Source: Rhyzopertha dominica
Lineage: Eukaryota > Arthropoda > Insecta > Coleoptera > Bostrichidae
Assembly: GCA_025024175.1 (NCBI GenBank)
Contig: QCXZ01000045.1
Location: 4,590,649 to 4,654,648, forward strand
Reading direction: 5' to 3'
DNA length: 64,000 nt
Part shown: in pieces, positions 46,350 through 57,843 of the stretch
Numbering within the stretch: position 1 is the stretch's first letter
How the letters are laid out: each line of letters begins with the position of its first letter
Made by a program: the position numbers and the translations under genes
Notes under the pieces: generated by a model
Databases searched by the model: none
Told to the model about the DNA's origin: nothing
What the model saw: only the letters and a program-made list of their open reading frames with translations

Positions 46350-48155
46350 TACGTGCATTATCTCTTTCGTTAGTAGCTCCATATATTTATTACCAGTTAA
46401 ATAGTAATCAAAGATGAAAAGACTAATAAGATGTCCATAAAAGTTCGTACCAATCAAACCATACCAGACGCTAAAACCAAATCGAACTTGATATCTTCTA
46501 TGATTTACTATGTGTGGACCTCAATACGTAACAGTAATTATTTATGTAATTATATAAGACCACAAACGTCCAAACCTAGTACTAATGCCACTTTTATATG
46601 TCAATAATGACAGAATTTATAATTTGTTTTACACTGACGTTTAATTTTTTACTAAATTTATTTCTTGTTTATATATCTTGTATAAATAAAGATTTACTAA
46701 ACAGGTTGTAAATTATTTAGAAGCTTTTTTAAGATCTAACTATAACTAATCAAAAATTGCATTTTGGCTACTATAATAAAAATAAAAAAGTAGCGCTGAT
46801 TATCTGAAAACAAATTAAAATCTGGGGTTGNTGAACACAAAAAAAAGTCGAAAAAAAAGTTTCTTAATCGCTTTAGGATTTACCGAGATATTGGGGACAA
46901 TTGAAGTAGGCAAATTTTATTTTATTTAAAATTAAACAAATATAATGAATATTTAATTCAGCAAAACATTCCGCATAAAAACGTTGTTCTATTTTTTCTA
47001 ATACCCGATATAACAATGCTACACATCGAAATCGGTTACGTAACGTTTCTGTAATAGATTAAAATTATATTTTGGTGTTTGCTATTATTAGAAACGCCTA
47101 AGTATATTTAGTAATACATGCAATATATATTTGCACAAAAACTTTAAAACGAATTTAAGTTAATTTAAAAGTGCCCTGTAATTAGTATTGTGTTGAAGAC
47201 AGAGGAAGACAGAACAAAGTGTGGACTGGAAGGTCGGCATCTTGCTATTAATGTACCAACTACGAAGTAACAATAGTACATGGGATTCAAGAATGAAGTT
47301 ATGTATTTAATCTAATCTAAAGGTTAAATTTCTACAGTTAATGCTGAGAAAAGATACTGAAATTGTCAGCTACATAAGCTACATTTATCGAAGTGAATGA
47401 CCAGCCAACTTCAAAACTGCAAAGCACACAACAGTAAACATCCATACAGTATAAAAATATAATCATAAAAAGAAAAAATTAATAGAACTGCAATGCATGC
47501 TAATCAATAAATGCATAAAATAACAGATAATAAAGACAATCACCAAAAGATATAACGGCTGAATGTTACATGTTCTTGTTTTTAAACCTGAAATATTACT
47601 CAGGGTGAAACTTATATGTTATTATTAAATGGGGAGTCCTAATAAACAATTGAAGTTTTGTATCAGTTTCTTCTTACGATTTTATATTCTAAAATCAGAC
47701 AAAAATTTAAAGCCATTGGAGTACTTTTTCGAATTTCAGTATATAGTTATACCAACTTCTTATCAACGTAAATACAAATAGAAAGATGTAATGACACTGC
47801 AATGACATACCTATAATTTTAAATGAATGTGGTGTATAATGTAAAATCGGAATTCATTCCTGTTCTGAGGTTACAAAGTCGAAAATTTCGAAATTTCACA
47901 ACATTGTCTAGGATAATTCACGTCACTCACTCATTTAAAAAAATATACACAGTATACAATTGAGAAATGATGCAGTCGATTATTGCATTAAATGGCAAGC
48001 CTGCATTGTTATTGACTATAGATTTCAAATTGTTATTCCGTGTCATTTATAAGATGTCGAACAACGAAATTTTATTTGAAAAATAAAAATTGAAGACCTC
48101 AGTACTTTTACTTCAACAAAAGCTTAAAATTAATTTTTGCCTTAAAGCATGAAAA
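46350..48155. other. Long AT-rich stretch without a recognised gene
   Basis: Nothing recognised on either strand. Confidence 0.5.
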
Positions 48156-48159
48156 ATAG

Positions 48160-48400
48160 TTTGAAGAAGTGAGTTCTGGAGGTCTGGTTGGATTCTCCGT
48201 TTTCCTGTAATGACAATTTTGCTTCTTTACTTCACGACTTATCACAAACCTTGTTTCGTCAAAAAAAAACATGATATTTTTATGCACAGATCCATCATTT
48301 GTTCAAAAGCTGGAATCTTCTGTTCCGAAATGTTTGCTCTTTGAGAAAGTTCTTATTCTTACTGATGAAGACTGGACAATTATGTACTACGTGCTAGCTA
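48160..48400 (-). pseudogene. Possible Tc1/mariner-type transposase scrap
   Basis: Minus-strand codons VFFDETRFVISREVKKQNCH, YRKTENPTRPPELTS resemble the first-Asp block of insect DDE transposases (DEA.F.lsG.VN.QN.r.W..ENPh). Short and heavily decayed. The + strand frame at 48271-48579 is probably its shadow. Confidence 0.35.
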
Positions 48401-48999
48401 GCTGCCGAGCTAGGACTCTCTTGAACAGCGAAGAGTACATTATACTTAAAGTCATCAATGAACACAGTGCATTAATGAATACCTATTTTTCTTATATGTC
48501 CGTTTTTTCAAAATTGTTTTTTAATCTTGCTTATAGTTTCCTACTTATATTGGTTGTAAATTGGAATATTTCTTTCTAAACAACTGAATACTTCAATCTG
48601 TGTTCTTGCCATATTTTAGTGTCCAATCATCAAATCTTTGGCTTTCAGATAAACACATCATTGTAATGAGCAGTTTTCCCAAGGGCAGAATAAAAGTAGC
48701 CGCGCTTGACATGCGTCTTTCGAAACAATTGTATTAGTTATTCTGATGAAAAATGTTAAACAAGATGTTGATATAATTTGACACAAAACGATTTTTATAA
48801 AAAAAAATTTTGACACTTTCATATCGATTTTATATGGAAAGTAGTTAAAGTGAGTAACTGAAACTTGAAAATAGGTATATGGGCATTTTGTTCCGCTAGA
48901 TACCCAGCAATACTTATTTTTCTAATAACCGCAAATTCACATTTATAATAAACTGCTTCCTAGAACTACTAACGAATCAATAACCAAACACAGATTTTC

Positions 49000-49310
49000 T
49001 AGGAGATAACAAAATATCACGTCCGCCCTCGCATATCCTCTCCAGACGTCGTTGAAAATTACCCGCATTGTCTAATTTTGGCACAGGCTCTTGTCTGCAA
49101 GCAAGGACACACCGCCGCATTGTCTTCAAGTGCACCGATTGGCTATGAGCACCCTTCCCAACTTGGGGTATTGTCTCTCGATTTTTAGCTATGTGGCGAA
49201 TAATTGAGCCAAAGGGTTGCGAAATTAGGGAAGCGACCCCTAGGAAATGTGTTTGAATCGAAGTTAAAAGCTTCTTGCAAGTTTCCTCTGGAGCAAATTT
49301 CATGGTGCTT
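49000..49310 (-). pseudogene. Possible transposase C-terminal scrap
   Basis: Minus-strand codons DNAGNFQRRLERICEGG resemble the C-terminal helix of the DUF4817 family (..NFQRRL..CIE.GG.HFEHLL). Only this short block supports the call. Confidence 0.3.
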
Positions 49311-49639
49311 GAAGCTTGATAGCATTGAGGAGTATTAATACGTTGATAACGACGTATTAAATGAAAAGTATCTTCACCAGTAGCTTCAATGATTTTTTGT
49401 TATGTTCTATGTGTCCTCATTTATTACTTACTTAATACTAATGTACCTAGTAGGTATGAATCACACAGAAGAAATTTGAATGATTATTTTAAATAAAAAT
49501 TAGATTAACAATTATTGTTAAAAATCTGAAAACGTTACCCGACAGAAAATGATAGGTTTACAGGAGGTGTTCAAAATAGTCAAAGTAAAGGCAGTTGTCA
49601 AATTTTTGTGGTGCATATAGAAATGTGGCTATTTTCTCA

Positions 49640-49860
49640 AGTTATCCAGGTTTTCATGAGAAATCTAAACTGGTCAAATCCGACAATTGTGCAGGTCGTT
49701 CTTAGCTAGGAAACCAATGATTAAGGAAGCTGACCAAATTCGTTCCGATATCAGCGGATTTAGAACGTTCCCCAGAAGTTTCAGGTAGGCATTACTAGTT
49801 ACTGTCGAAGCAGTAAATAAGGGACCAATAATGGCATCTCCAAATATTCAATTTTTATGC
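49640..49860 (-). pseudogene. Transposase scrap with third-Asp-like block
   Basis: Minus-strand codons GPLFTASTVTSNAYLKLLG and, after frame breaks, PAQLSDLTSLDFSWKPG parallel the family order GP.f......YL.LL and PARSPDLTPLDFFLWG. Strongly decayed. Confidence 0.4.
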
Positions 49861-51890
49861 TGCTTGCGATATATAGTTCTCTGCAAGTGAGGGTTTTTAT
49901 CATTTTATCATTTTATCATTCGCTAAAACAAACACTTTTCATAAGATTTGGATTCTGGTTTATCATATCTGCCATTCGCTCACAAGAAACTCCACAATCT
50001 ATCGAAATAATTACTTCTATTTAGGCTATTTTCTCAACCACTCTTGGAATTTTTCCCTTTTTATTTCGCATTCACTTTCTGTACCCATAAAATTTACCCC
50101 AAAAAAAACTGATATCATTTTTTCAATGTTTCTCAAGCTACCCTTATATTTTTATAGTTACTCGTATTGCTATAGAACTCGTTATGAGTAACTTTTATAA
50201 AAAATAATAGAAACAAAAAAAAAACGAATGCTTAATAAAAATATCTTTTATTTAAGGTATCACAAGGGGATGATGCTAATAAAAATTTTGAAGAGGTTAT
50301 GCTAAGGGTTGTACCTACCCCCTACAAAGAAGATAGGTGCAACAAATTTCAAAGTAGTACACTATAAAGTGAACAACTCAAGTTGAAAACAGATATTCTC
50401 AACGAACTTTCAGTAACATAATAATATTGCTGTCAACACATTACTGTTGATAACAAGCACCAATTTCAGATTCACACTAACACTCAAAAATATTGCTCTT
50501 GAAAGTCTTATTTTACTTACTTTGCACATATTTCACTTAAGTTTTTGACAACAATTAAATTTCACATGCACTGATGAACGTGATGGGGAATTTTCGAATA
50601 GCAATCTTAAGTTTGTTCTACTAATTCTTGGGGAATGTTGATAACGCAATTCCATTTGGATCATCTCAAGAACAGCTTGTGAGTAAAGCATATAAAGAAA
50701 TAAAAGATGTAACTGCCTTATCCTTTTTAGCGAACATTTCAGCATTATAGAAGGTCAGATTATTGTATATGTGTAAGAAAACACCTCAGGAAGCAAGATC
50801 TTTGCAATGAGTCGAGCCCCTTCAGCTTGCATTTATGATAATTTCACTTTATTTCATTTCCAGTAATTATATCATCCACAAAGATATCAAAAATTACATT
50901 CATATTGAATTCATATGTCTAGTAAGGTCTCGTAAACGTTGTATATGTTCCATAAAATTAATGCCGCATTTATTTGACTTCGCTCCAGTGTGCATATCGG
51001 TATTGATTACAGTTTGGTTGTGACAGGTAATAATGAATACGGGAAATGGGGCAATCCAAAGGGAATTTGTTATCAGCTGTAGCGTCCCAAGGGCGTAGAT
51101 AACTCAGGAATAATTTTGTAATTTCCAACTTGCGGGTCTAAAGAGAATTGTGGAGTTGGAATAACATGCCAGGGTGAATTAAACTGTTTGAGACCGTCAA
51201 CGTCGGTATCATTTATATCTATTAAAATATTTTGCTTTACTTTCTTAATTTTTCTTTCCATCATGGATCCATATTCTATAAATCATAAAATGCTCAAACA
51301 TTATTTATTAAGGCGGCCGCTATCAACTCAAAAAGTTTAAATAACAACTGTCGTCGTGTAATATGCCCTTTCAAAGAAACTTCTGTTGATTAAAAACGGA
51401 CAATCCGCTTTATAGTTAAAATCCAAAAATACTTCTGCACTCTTATGTCGCTATCTCCATCCTAACTATTCAAAGCGCTGAGCCTGTGGAGGATGGCAAT
51501 CTTGTGCCCATAACGCCGCAGACACTTTCGGTAGGTAAAATGTCTGGAGACCTTGACATCAGAGGGAACAAAATGAAGTTGTTTTGTTCAATATGATCCA
51601 TGATGGGGACGGTGCCCTCGAAGGTATGAAGGAATCCCTTACAACTAAAACACGAAGAGTCTTAAGACTAAGACGACGATATTATCTTTTAGTATATCAG
51701 GTGAATTTGAATATTATTTAGGGCTTTGCAATTATCATCGCCAAGGCCCTTAAGAGGGATTGACAATAGAAAGTAACCAACTTTTGCAGTATACATTTAG
51801 GTTTATTTAATGATATTAGTCTTTAAGATGTTTTGAAGTTATTAAATTGGACGCAGTTGTTAAACGTTAATAGCAGAGTAGTAGGCAATA
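49860..51890. other. AT-rich stretch without a recognised gene
   Basis: A short tandem (TTTATCAT)3 lies at about 49898-49920. Around 51480-51640 the composition is more balanced, but no frame is convincing. Confidence 0.45.
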
Positions 51891-52061
51891 CATACGAGGC
51901 GTATTCGTAAAGCAACGGCCGTTTCTGTATATTTTAATATTGGCAAGTCAGAACAAAGTTGCGCGCATACAGCGCCATCTATCGATTGTCTGCGAATGTA
52001 CGGAAGTGATTGTTTCGCTGTTTCAGTTGTCGTTTGCTAAAGTAGTGAATGCAGTCAATAA

Positions 52062-52205
52062 TATAGTGATAAAGGCTTTCACGGCCGTAGTTCTTACCGA
52101 TAGATGATTCCGGGTTAGTTGGCCATGGTGTCGCGATTTCCTTTTCATTGACGTTTCATCCACTGCTGTGGTGTGAATCTTCACAGCCGAAGTCATCGTG
52201 GTCGT
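52062..52205 (-). mobile_element. Penelope-like terminal fragment with decayed hammerhead
   Basis: On the minus strand GUGAAGAUUCAC, then a loop, GUGGAU, GAAACGUC. The GAAACGUC half and a 6-bp stem II (AUUCAC / GUGGAU) are intact, but the CUGANGA core reads GUGAAGA and no stem I is apparent. The flanking GGCCGTAG...GATTCCGGGTTAG...GACGTTTCATCC context looks like insect Penelope-like terminal DNA. It lies inside the mariner relic. Confidence 0.45.
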
Positions 52206-52339
52206 AATTGTCTCCGAGCGAACACAAACTGAGTCAGTTATTGGAGGCACTGACATATTCAATTACAGCTGATACGTACTGCAAAACGCTCTCCAAACTG
52301 AGAAGGGTAATCCAGGATAGTAAGCTGTCGACGGGAATA

Positions 52340-53517
52340 AGGGGCTGTCACATAAGTAAAGAGACCAAATCACTTTTTATTTTATTTTTTTTTATTTAAA
52401 GAACAATTAACTTTTAATTTATGCTTAAACATTCATATAACACTATTCTACGTAAATCATATTAAATTTGCTCCAGAAATTCCTGCTTAACCTATTTTTC
52501 TCAAGTTTATTGCTACTGTGCGCATTACAGCCTTTCCCGACTCTTCTCCGACTTTTCTGCTGATTCGAGCCCCCCTATTTTTAAATGCACACAAACTTTT
52601 CGACTTAACCAGATTCCTTTTAAATTCTTTTTTACAAGGGGACCAAAATTTCTCGATATCTCGCGCTCGAGGAACATTTGGGGCGTTGTCCTTTTCGATA
52701 AATTCGATTCCTTTAGAGCGCAAAAAGTCGGTAACTTCAGCCGTGTTATGGCATGTTACAATGTCAGGCCAAAAAACTACATTATCTTTATTGTAATGTG
52801 TATTAATAAAGGGAATTGATCGCTTCTTCACGCATTCCCTAAGATAAATCTTTGAGTTCATAGAACACCTTGGGAGATGAAAGCATCGGAAACGTTGCCG
52901 TTTTCGTCAATTGCCTGTTAAACAAGATATTTTTTTGAAAAATTTGGCTTTGAGCTTCACTCTGTCAGCATATTTTACGTCTGTTTTCTTACACGCATGG
53001 AAATATTGCTTGCCGGGAACCTCGTTTGCATCGGCAGCCACATACGATTCATCGTTTATGATGGGAGTTTTTCGTATAGTGTTTTCTCATAAGTTTTCGA
53101 CATCCTCTTTTGACACGTATTTCTTGGTCTTTGAAGTATTTTGGCGCTGATAATTTTGAAAATGCCTTCATTTCTAGATCCTTTAATTTAATCCGAGACA
53201 CTGTTGATTTGTGCAGATCTGTCAGAAGTCGATGTTGTTTTCGTAAACACTGTTTTACCCGTTTTATATTCCTTGGGGTTCTTTGGGACCTTGGACGTCC
53301 TGAAATTTTTCGGAATGCTGCACTTTCGGTATCTTCGTACTTTTTTATTATTCTATAGATGGTGGTTCTTCTAACTCCCTCTGGTTTATAGTGTTGAATA
53401 CACTCTGATTTACCCTATTGTTCATAAGGCTGAACAACTCTTTTTGCAAAGCTTTCATATTCTAATCCTTTTATTTCAAAAAATCAACTTTGTCTCTTTA
53501 TTAATGAGACAGCCCCT
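52340..53517 (-). mobile_element. Tc1-like transposon nested in the mariner relic
   Basis: Terminal inverted repeats begin AGGGGCTGTC (about 27 bp with four mismatches) at 52340 and 53517, flanked by TA (52338-52339 and 53518-53519). Removing it would rejoin the mariner codons KLSTGI and RDNARPH, which fixes the order of insertion. It carries one defective transposase on the minus strand. Confidence 0.92.
52487..53458 (-). pseudogene. Defective Tc1-like DDE transposase
   Basis: ATG at 53458 (MKALQKELFSLMNN), then helix-turn-helix codons TTIYRIIKKYEDTESAAFRK, SGRPRSQRTPRNIKRVKQCL, and DLHKSTVSRI. The first catalytic Asp lies in NDESYVAADANEVPGKQYF (about 53020-53065). The 3' part is one open frame (52487-52861): NKDNVVFWPDIVTCHNTAEV with the second Asp, and APNVPRARDIEKFWSPCKKE with the Glu. 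Frame shifts between these parts (about 52870, 53100 and 53400) inactivate it. Confidence 0.85.
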
Positions 53518-54049
53518 TAGTCCTCCGTGACAATGCTCGTCCCCACAGGGCTGCCACAACTAAGGAAACAATTCACGAATTGTTTGATCACCCACCTTAC
53601 AGTCCCGACCTTGCACCCAGCAACTATTTCCTCTTACACATCAAACTGACTTGCTGCACGACGCTTAAACAACGACGAGGATCTCAATTCCCAGGCGGAG
53701 AACTTTCTTGCAGTTGTGTTAAAGAAGCTGGTGAAGCGCTATGAAAAGGGCTTAGTAGTGAACGCCGATTATGTGGAAAAATAAAATATATTTGTAGAAA
53801 ACTAAAATTGCTAATAAAAGATTTTGCTAATGATCATTTTTGACGATAAATGACGATTAATATCTTTGTGTGTCAAAGTTGTTTGTAAATTTAACATTTG
53901 TCCATATAAACCCCCTTCAGGTTTGCTAAAAAAAATTGTAATGTGATACATTCTCCGGATTTCTACTTCTCCAATTCGCATGCCATCCACTTCAAGATCA
54001 TGAATAATTACAACCATAATTAAAATTTATCGTAAGCTAAATACTCTGC

Positions 54050-54480
54050 TTTTTGCCTAGCCGCGATGAATAATGCAGCAGATTGTAAACGCACGGAGTA
54101 CCCGTCGTATAGAAAACACTGCGCACACGTACCGGCCGATAAGAACGGTGTGCGGCTAATCGATACGGCCACTTAAGCCATAAAAATATCAAACGCATGC
54201 CACGTGTTCGGCAGAACTACTTTTTATCCAGTCTTGGATAGAGATAGCCGCTTCCGACAAAGCTTAATACATGCGAGGGAGCCCTACGGCTCAAATATAC
54301 AACCTGCACGTCGAATAAGTAACAACGTGCATGTTTGCGTGCATATTAACAAAAATAAAAGCAGCGCGAGATCAAAGAAAAGTAGGCGGGGCGGAGGGCG
54401 CCGGGTTTTTTTCGGGTTGGCTCGAAATAGAATGCATAATCTTCCTCTTTGCGGGTGTCGCATGAGTTATTAAGACATGG
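54050..54480. promoter_or_regulatory. GC-richer block, possible enhancer or conserved DNA
   Basis: CpG and mixed words stand out from the AT-rich flanks: GCCACGTGTTCGG with an E-box, GATAAG / GATAGAGATAG GATA-type sites, ATCAAAG, and GGCGGGGCGGAGGGCGCCGGG near 54390. No transposon end or convincing frame (89 codons at 54204). Confidence 0.25.
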
Positions 54481-55595
54481 CTAGTTAAGCTCCGACTACA
54501 GAAATTTATGATAATGAAGTTCAAAGTGAAGATTCTACAAGAGAGTATCCTTTTGTAGCCGCAAGTTTATTCAGTTTATAATATAAAGAGCAGAACCAAG
54601 TATAGACCATTCCGTAAGAAGGAAATCGAAATGAGTTGTGAAACTTACAAAAAATTGAATAGTGAACGAGATATGACATATAAAGTTTGTGTTTCTTTTA
54701 TTTTGGTCTGGGTTAGTTCTGTAGTCAAATATCATCTAGCGCTAGTGAGGAATGGTTATAGCATTAAGAATATTTAGTCAGTTTTTAATAAAGGTGCCCA
54801 TCCAAATCAAGTAAATTCTCGGCTAGGACAAAGTAAATTGAAGTTGAGTTTGTTACTTTTTTCGTATATCCTAATGCGGCACACTTTTTGCCATTTCATA
54901 ACATTTTAACCGTGTAGTCAGTACCTGTAAATATTTATCGATTTTAGCACTTCCTTATTAGATTGTCTGTTCATTCAAAGAGGACCACTGGCATCTAAAC
55001 AAGTGCTTAAGTTACTTGGGAAATTACGCCATTAACGTTTCTGTTTTCTGTTCTGTAATAAAAGTATCGCTGAAGCTTTACCTATAGCGTCTGTTCGTAT
55101 GTAAAATAAATTTACCATGGTTTTAACGGTCGAACTTTTGATATTTTCTGTCGAAATTATGAATTACCTTTATATTTCTCAATTCCGTATTCGACCTTAT
55201 CTACTATTATCATGCCTGCAACTGTTGCCATATCTGAGGTATCGTTTTTTCCGCCGGCATTATCTTGTCTGGGTGTTATTCGCATTAATAGATTAGTATC
55301 TATAAGTGGAATATAAAATAAAAAAATGGAGAATTTACAAATTTGTAACAGAAGATGTGTGTAATAATAAATACGCTTAACTGACACGACTTGGGTGAAT
55401 AATTCAAGCATAAGGTGTCATATTACACACTAATTTGGTTCCGTTCTGCTTCAATAAGTGTGGTCATTTTCCTTTTAAATACGAAAACTAAAAGGAAGGA
55501 AATTGTAGATCTTCATTCCTTGACAATAATTGAATCCTCTATCATGTAATGCCGTAAATTGAAGTGTCAGTTTTTATTTTTTCATTAATTTAAAA
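54480..55595. other. No recognised gene
   Basis: AT-rich; nothing identified. Confidence 0.45.
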
Positions 55596-55697
55596 TTGAA
55601 ATTGAGCAGAAAACTTATTCTGAGCAACAGAAACGCTACACAAAAAATCGTAGATCATATGAAACACGGGTGTACAATATCAATAGCCTCACAAAAT

Positions 55698-56020
55698 CTG
55701 GATAGCGCTAAAGAATCAGAAATAGAAAAATCTAACGGAATCACCCAAAATGTGGACACCATAACGCAAAAGCAACCTGAGCAAGACACAGGAATCATTT
55801 GCAAAAGACAAAATCTAAATATAAAATCTATACACAATTCTACACAGCATCCGAGGAAGAAAATTAATGCGGCCGAGCCAAGCCAACATCAAATACAGAA
55901 ATATTTACGAAAAACACTGACTGATTGGATGCACCTTACCAACCTTCCTACATTCTCGTAACAGACACCGCAAGGGAGCACCCTAGCAACAAAGGTGTCA
56001 CCCCTCCAACCCAGCTTAGG
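55698..56020 (+). repeat. Dispersed repeat family R2, copy 2
   Basis: Partner of 13385-13765. An open frame runs from 55596 to 55961 (121 codons, QDTGIICKRQNLNIKS, QKYLRKTLTDWMHLTNL) and ends just before the shared CCCCTCCAACCCAGC block. The protein is unknown. It is followed within 50 bp by Penelope-like terminal DNA. Confidence 0.6.
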
Positions 56021-56066
56021 TATATCCGGGAGCGGCAGAAATGTCATTTGTATAAAACATGCGAGA

Positions 56067-56303
56067 ATTAGAATGTGTATAACATCTTGTCATCTAATGG
56101 CAGTTTAAAGGTATTTTCCACTCGTCTTTGTGGCGAACTAATCTGAACGCCATCCCACTTTGCTTTGAGCGTTTGAAAAACCGACAGAGGTCCCCAACGA
56201 CGAAGAGTGCAGTTTCCACATCTTTCAGATTAGTTCGCCACATGGATTGAATAATACCTTTAAATTGCCACTAGATGGCATGGTGTTATCAACATTCTAA
56301 CTC
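56067..56303. repeat. ~80-bp inverted repeat with ~75-bp spacer
   Basis: Left arm (AGAATGTGTATAACATC to GTGGCGAACTAATCTGAA, 56067-56146) and right arm (TTCAGATTAGTTCGCCAC to CAACATTCT, about 56224-56303) are inverted copies with scattered mismatches. They contain TGCCATCTAGTGGCA-like words. The right arm runs into the hammerhead region, so these are probably opposed Penelope-like terminal copies rather than a MITE. Confidence 0.8.
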
Positions 56304-56384
56304 TCGCATACACATCGCCTAGCTTGGTGTATATAAGGGAAGCCAGATCATTTGCCGTGTTTTCAGCGTTGGGACGGACTATAA

Positions 56385-56426
56385 CTGTGCTGAGGAGGCT
56401 TTATTAACCGAAACAGCTGTCCACAG
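56385..56426 (+). ncRNA. Type I hammerhead ribozyme motif, best in the window
   Basis: Stem I CUGUG (56385-56389), core CUGAGGA, stem II GG...CC around UUUAUUAA-type loop (weakened by one mismatch, GGCU / AACC), core GAAA (56410-56413), fully palindromic stem III ACAGCUGU, cleavage-site C421 (56421), then stem I partner CACAG (56422-56426). Five perfect stem I pairs with an intact core and a self-complementary stem III suggest it acts as a dimer, as proposed for Penelope-like hammerheads. A TATATAAG-like box lies about 50 bp upstream (56332). Confidence 0.75.
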
Positions 56427-56432
56427 ATTGTT

Positions 56433-56795
56433 TTGATGCAAGCGACATGGCGTAGGCGTAATTTTGTTATTATATATAACAATGATGATGGCAAAATAAC
56501 TTGCTCGGACCACGAATTAACAATTCAGACCTACCACCCTACCTCGAACAACACAGGATTAATTTGGACTTTACTACTGGAAGGTAACGAACGCGAAACT
56601 AACCTCTGCTTATTTGAACTATTTCAAGAAACGACATTAAAACTACTAAGCACAACTAAATCTCTAGTTAGCTCGTGGATCTCTCTGATCTGGAGTACAA
56701 TATACCATGCTAATTTTCAGATAGCGGTAGAGGTTATAGAAACTAGGGAAAAAATTCTATGGTTTTTCCAAATATTAACTAATTCACTTATTTAA
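56433..56795 (+). CDS. Unassigned 120-codon open frame after the hammerhead
   Basis: Begins seven bases after the hammerhead and is open for 120 codons (MMQATWRRRNFVIIYNNDDG). I do not recognise the protein. Its position matches where the body of a Penelope-like element would begin, so it may be a degenerate or lineage-specific upstream reading frame, or chance. Confidence 0.25.
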   Translation: MMQATWRRRNFVIIYNNDDGKITCSDHELTIQTYHPTSNNTGLIWTLLLEGNERETNLCLFELFQETTLKLLSTTKSLVSSWISLIWSTIYHANFQIAVEVIETREKILWFFQILTNSLI

Positions 56796-57149
56796 TATCA
56801 AGAGATAATTGAGCGATGAAATCAACCAGGAAGAAATTTTGTTTTTGATGCAGCAGACAAAGGGCAAACGGCATTACACCCTTTCCTTCCTAGAAACGAC
56901 AAAACGCGGTCCGCGCTGTACAAGTGACTGAATAAAAGGGACCCATAATCCATCTCATTGGAACGACAATCATTTCATCACCCGGATTGTAGCAAAATTT
57001 AACCCGAGTATGATTTATATATTTACATTTGTAGTGATTTTAGTACAATAAATTATTCATTTTTTCACTTAGATCTTCTAATAAGGTATCTGAGTAGTAG
57101 ACTTTGACTATTTTTTAATTGGATTCATTGTTAATCATATATACAATTT

Positions 57150-57660
57150 GATCTTGCCAACAGTTGAGAGAAGAATTGTACTTGTGACTTCATTTTATCC
57201 CACCGGCGTCAAATCTGAATTGCCAATACCATTATTTGTCCGCGATGGAGATAAAAGTCAGTCGAAATTGCAACTCTTTTGTTGGCAACCGCGTTATTTG
57301 CAGTGCGAGATCGAATCTGGCGAGGCCCCACCGGGTCTTCCCCGTAAAATCGTAAAAATTCCGGGCGCACTTATAAATTACTCGGCCTCTCGGCATTCAC
57401 ACTTAGTCATGCGGGTAATGCTCCAGTTATTATCTGCCGTAACCATCTTAAACTTCGGCAAAGTAGTTCGACGGCGAGTGATTCACTGCGGAACAGTGTT
57501 GCATCGGCCGCAGCCCTAATTGACGTTAATGCCTCCGTCCTGCATTAACGTCGAGATCCCGTGCAGAAAAGGCAGCAAGTAGGGCGTGAAGAAGTGAGGC
57601 TCGCGGAACGGGATGTTTTCAGAAAGACGCCGGGGAGCGTTCAACTCGCACTCAGAATCC
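57150..57660. promoter_or_regulatory. GC-rich block with a perfect 11-bp hairpin
   Basis: About 500 bp of GC-richer DNA with many CpGs in an AT-rich setting. It contains GACGTTAATGC (57522-57532) and its exact inverted copy GCATTAACGTC (57542-57552) with a 9-nt loop, and GATA-type words (GGAGATAAAAG, GTTATTATCTGCC). A 123-codon + frame (57148-57519) resembles no family. Candidate conserved or regulatory DNA. Confidence 0.3.
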
Positions 57661-57835
57661 GGGTTAAAAAGTCTTCATAAGTCTGCTTATGTAGTTTTAC
57701 AAGTTGGGTACTACTAATGAACATATTTGCATTGCAAGATATCTGCTCCAACTGCTCTCAACAATGGTGTTATAGTATTAAAAAAGCTATGGACATCTTC
57801 CCTGTTAAGGAGCGTCGCTACCTGCCTTACTTATG

Positions 57836-57843
57836 GTNATATC
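57836..57843. repeat. Left 8-bp target duplication of the GTATCGA element
   Basis: GTNATATC, matching GTGATATC at 59266-59273 apart from the undetermined base. Confidence 0.7.

Larger units (their letters stand above)
51895..53785 (+). mobile_element. Mariner relic split by two younger insertions
   Basis: The left end after TA (51893-51894) starts CGAGGCGTATTCGTAAAGCA, a mariner-type terminal repeat. Coding codons on the + strand appear at 52210-52337 (YSITADTYCKTLSKLRRVI, then KLSTGI) and resume after the 1178-bp insertion at 53520 with RDNARPHRAATTKETIHELF (second Asp box), DHPPYSPDLAPSNYFLL (third Asp box) and, at 53725-53784, LVKRYEKGLVVNADYVEK-type codons. The N-terminal half including the first Asp is missing, partly replaced by the fragment at 52062-52205. 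No right terminal repeat was found. Confidence 0.8.

Noticed and set aside
56067..56303. Interpretation of the 80-bp inverted repeat as a MITE
   Set aside because: No target duplication was found and the right arm continues directly into the hammerhead-bearing terminal region, so opposed Penelope-like copies are the better reading.
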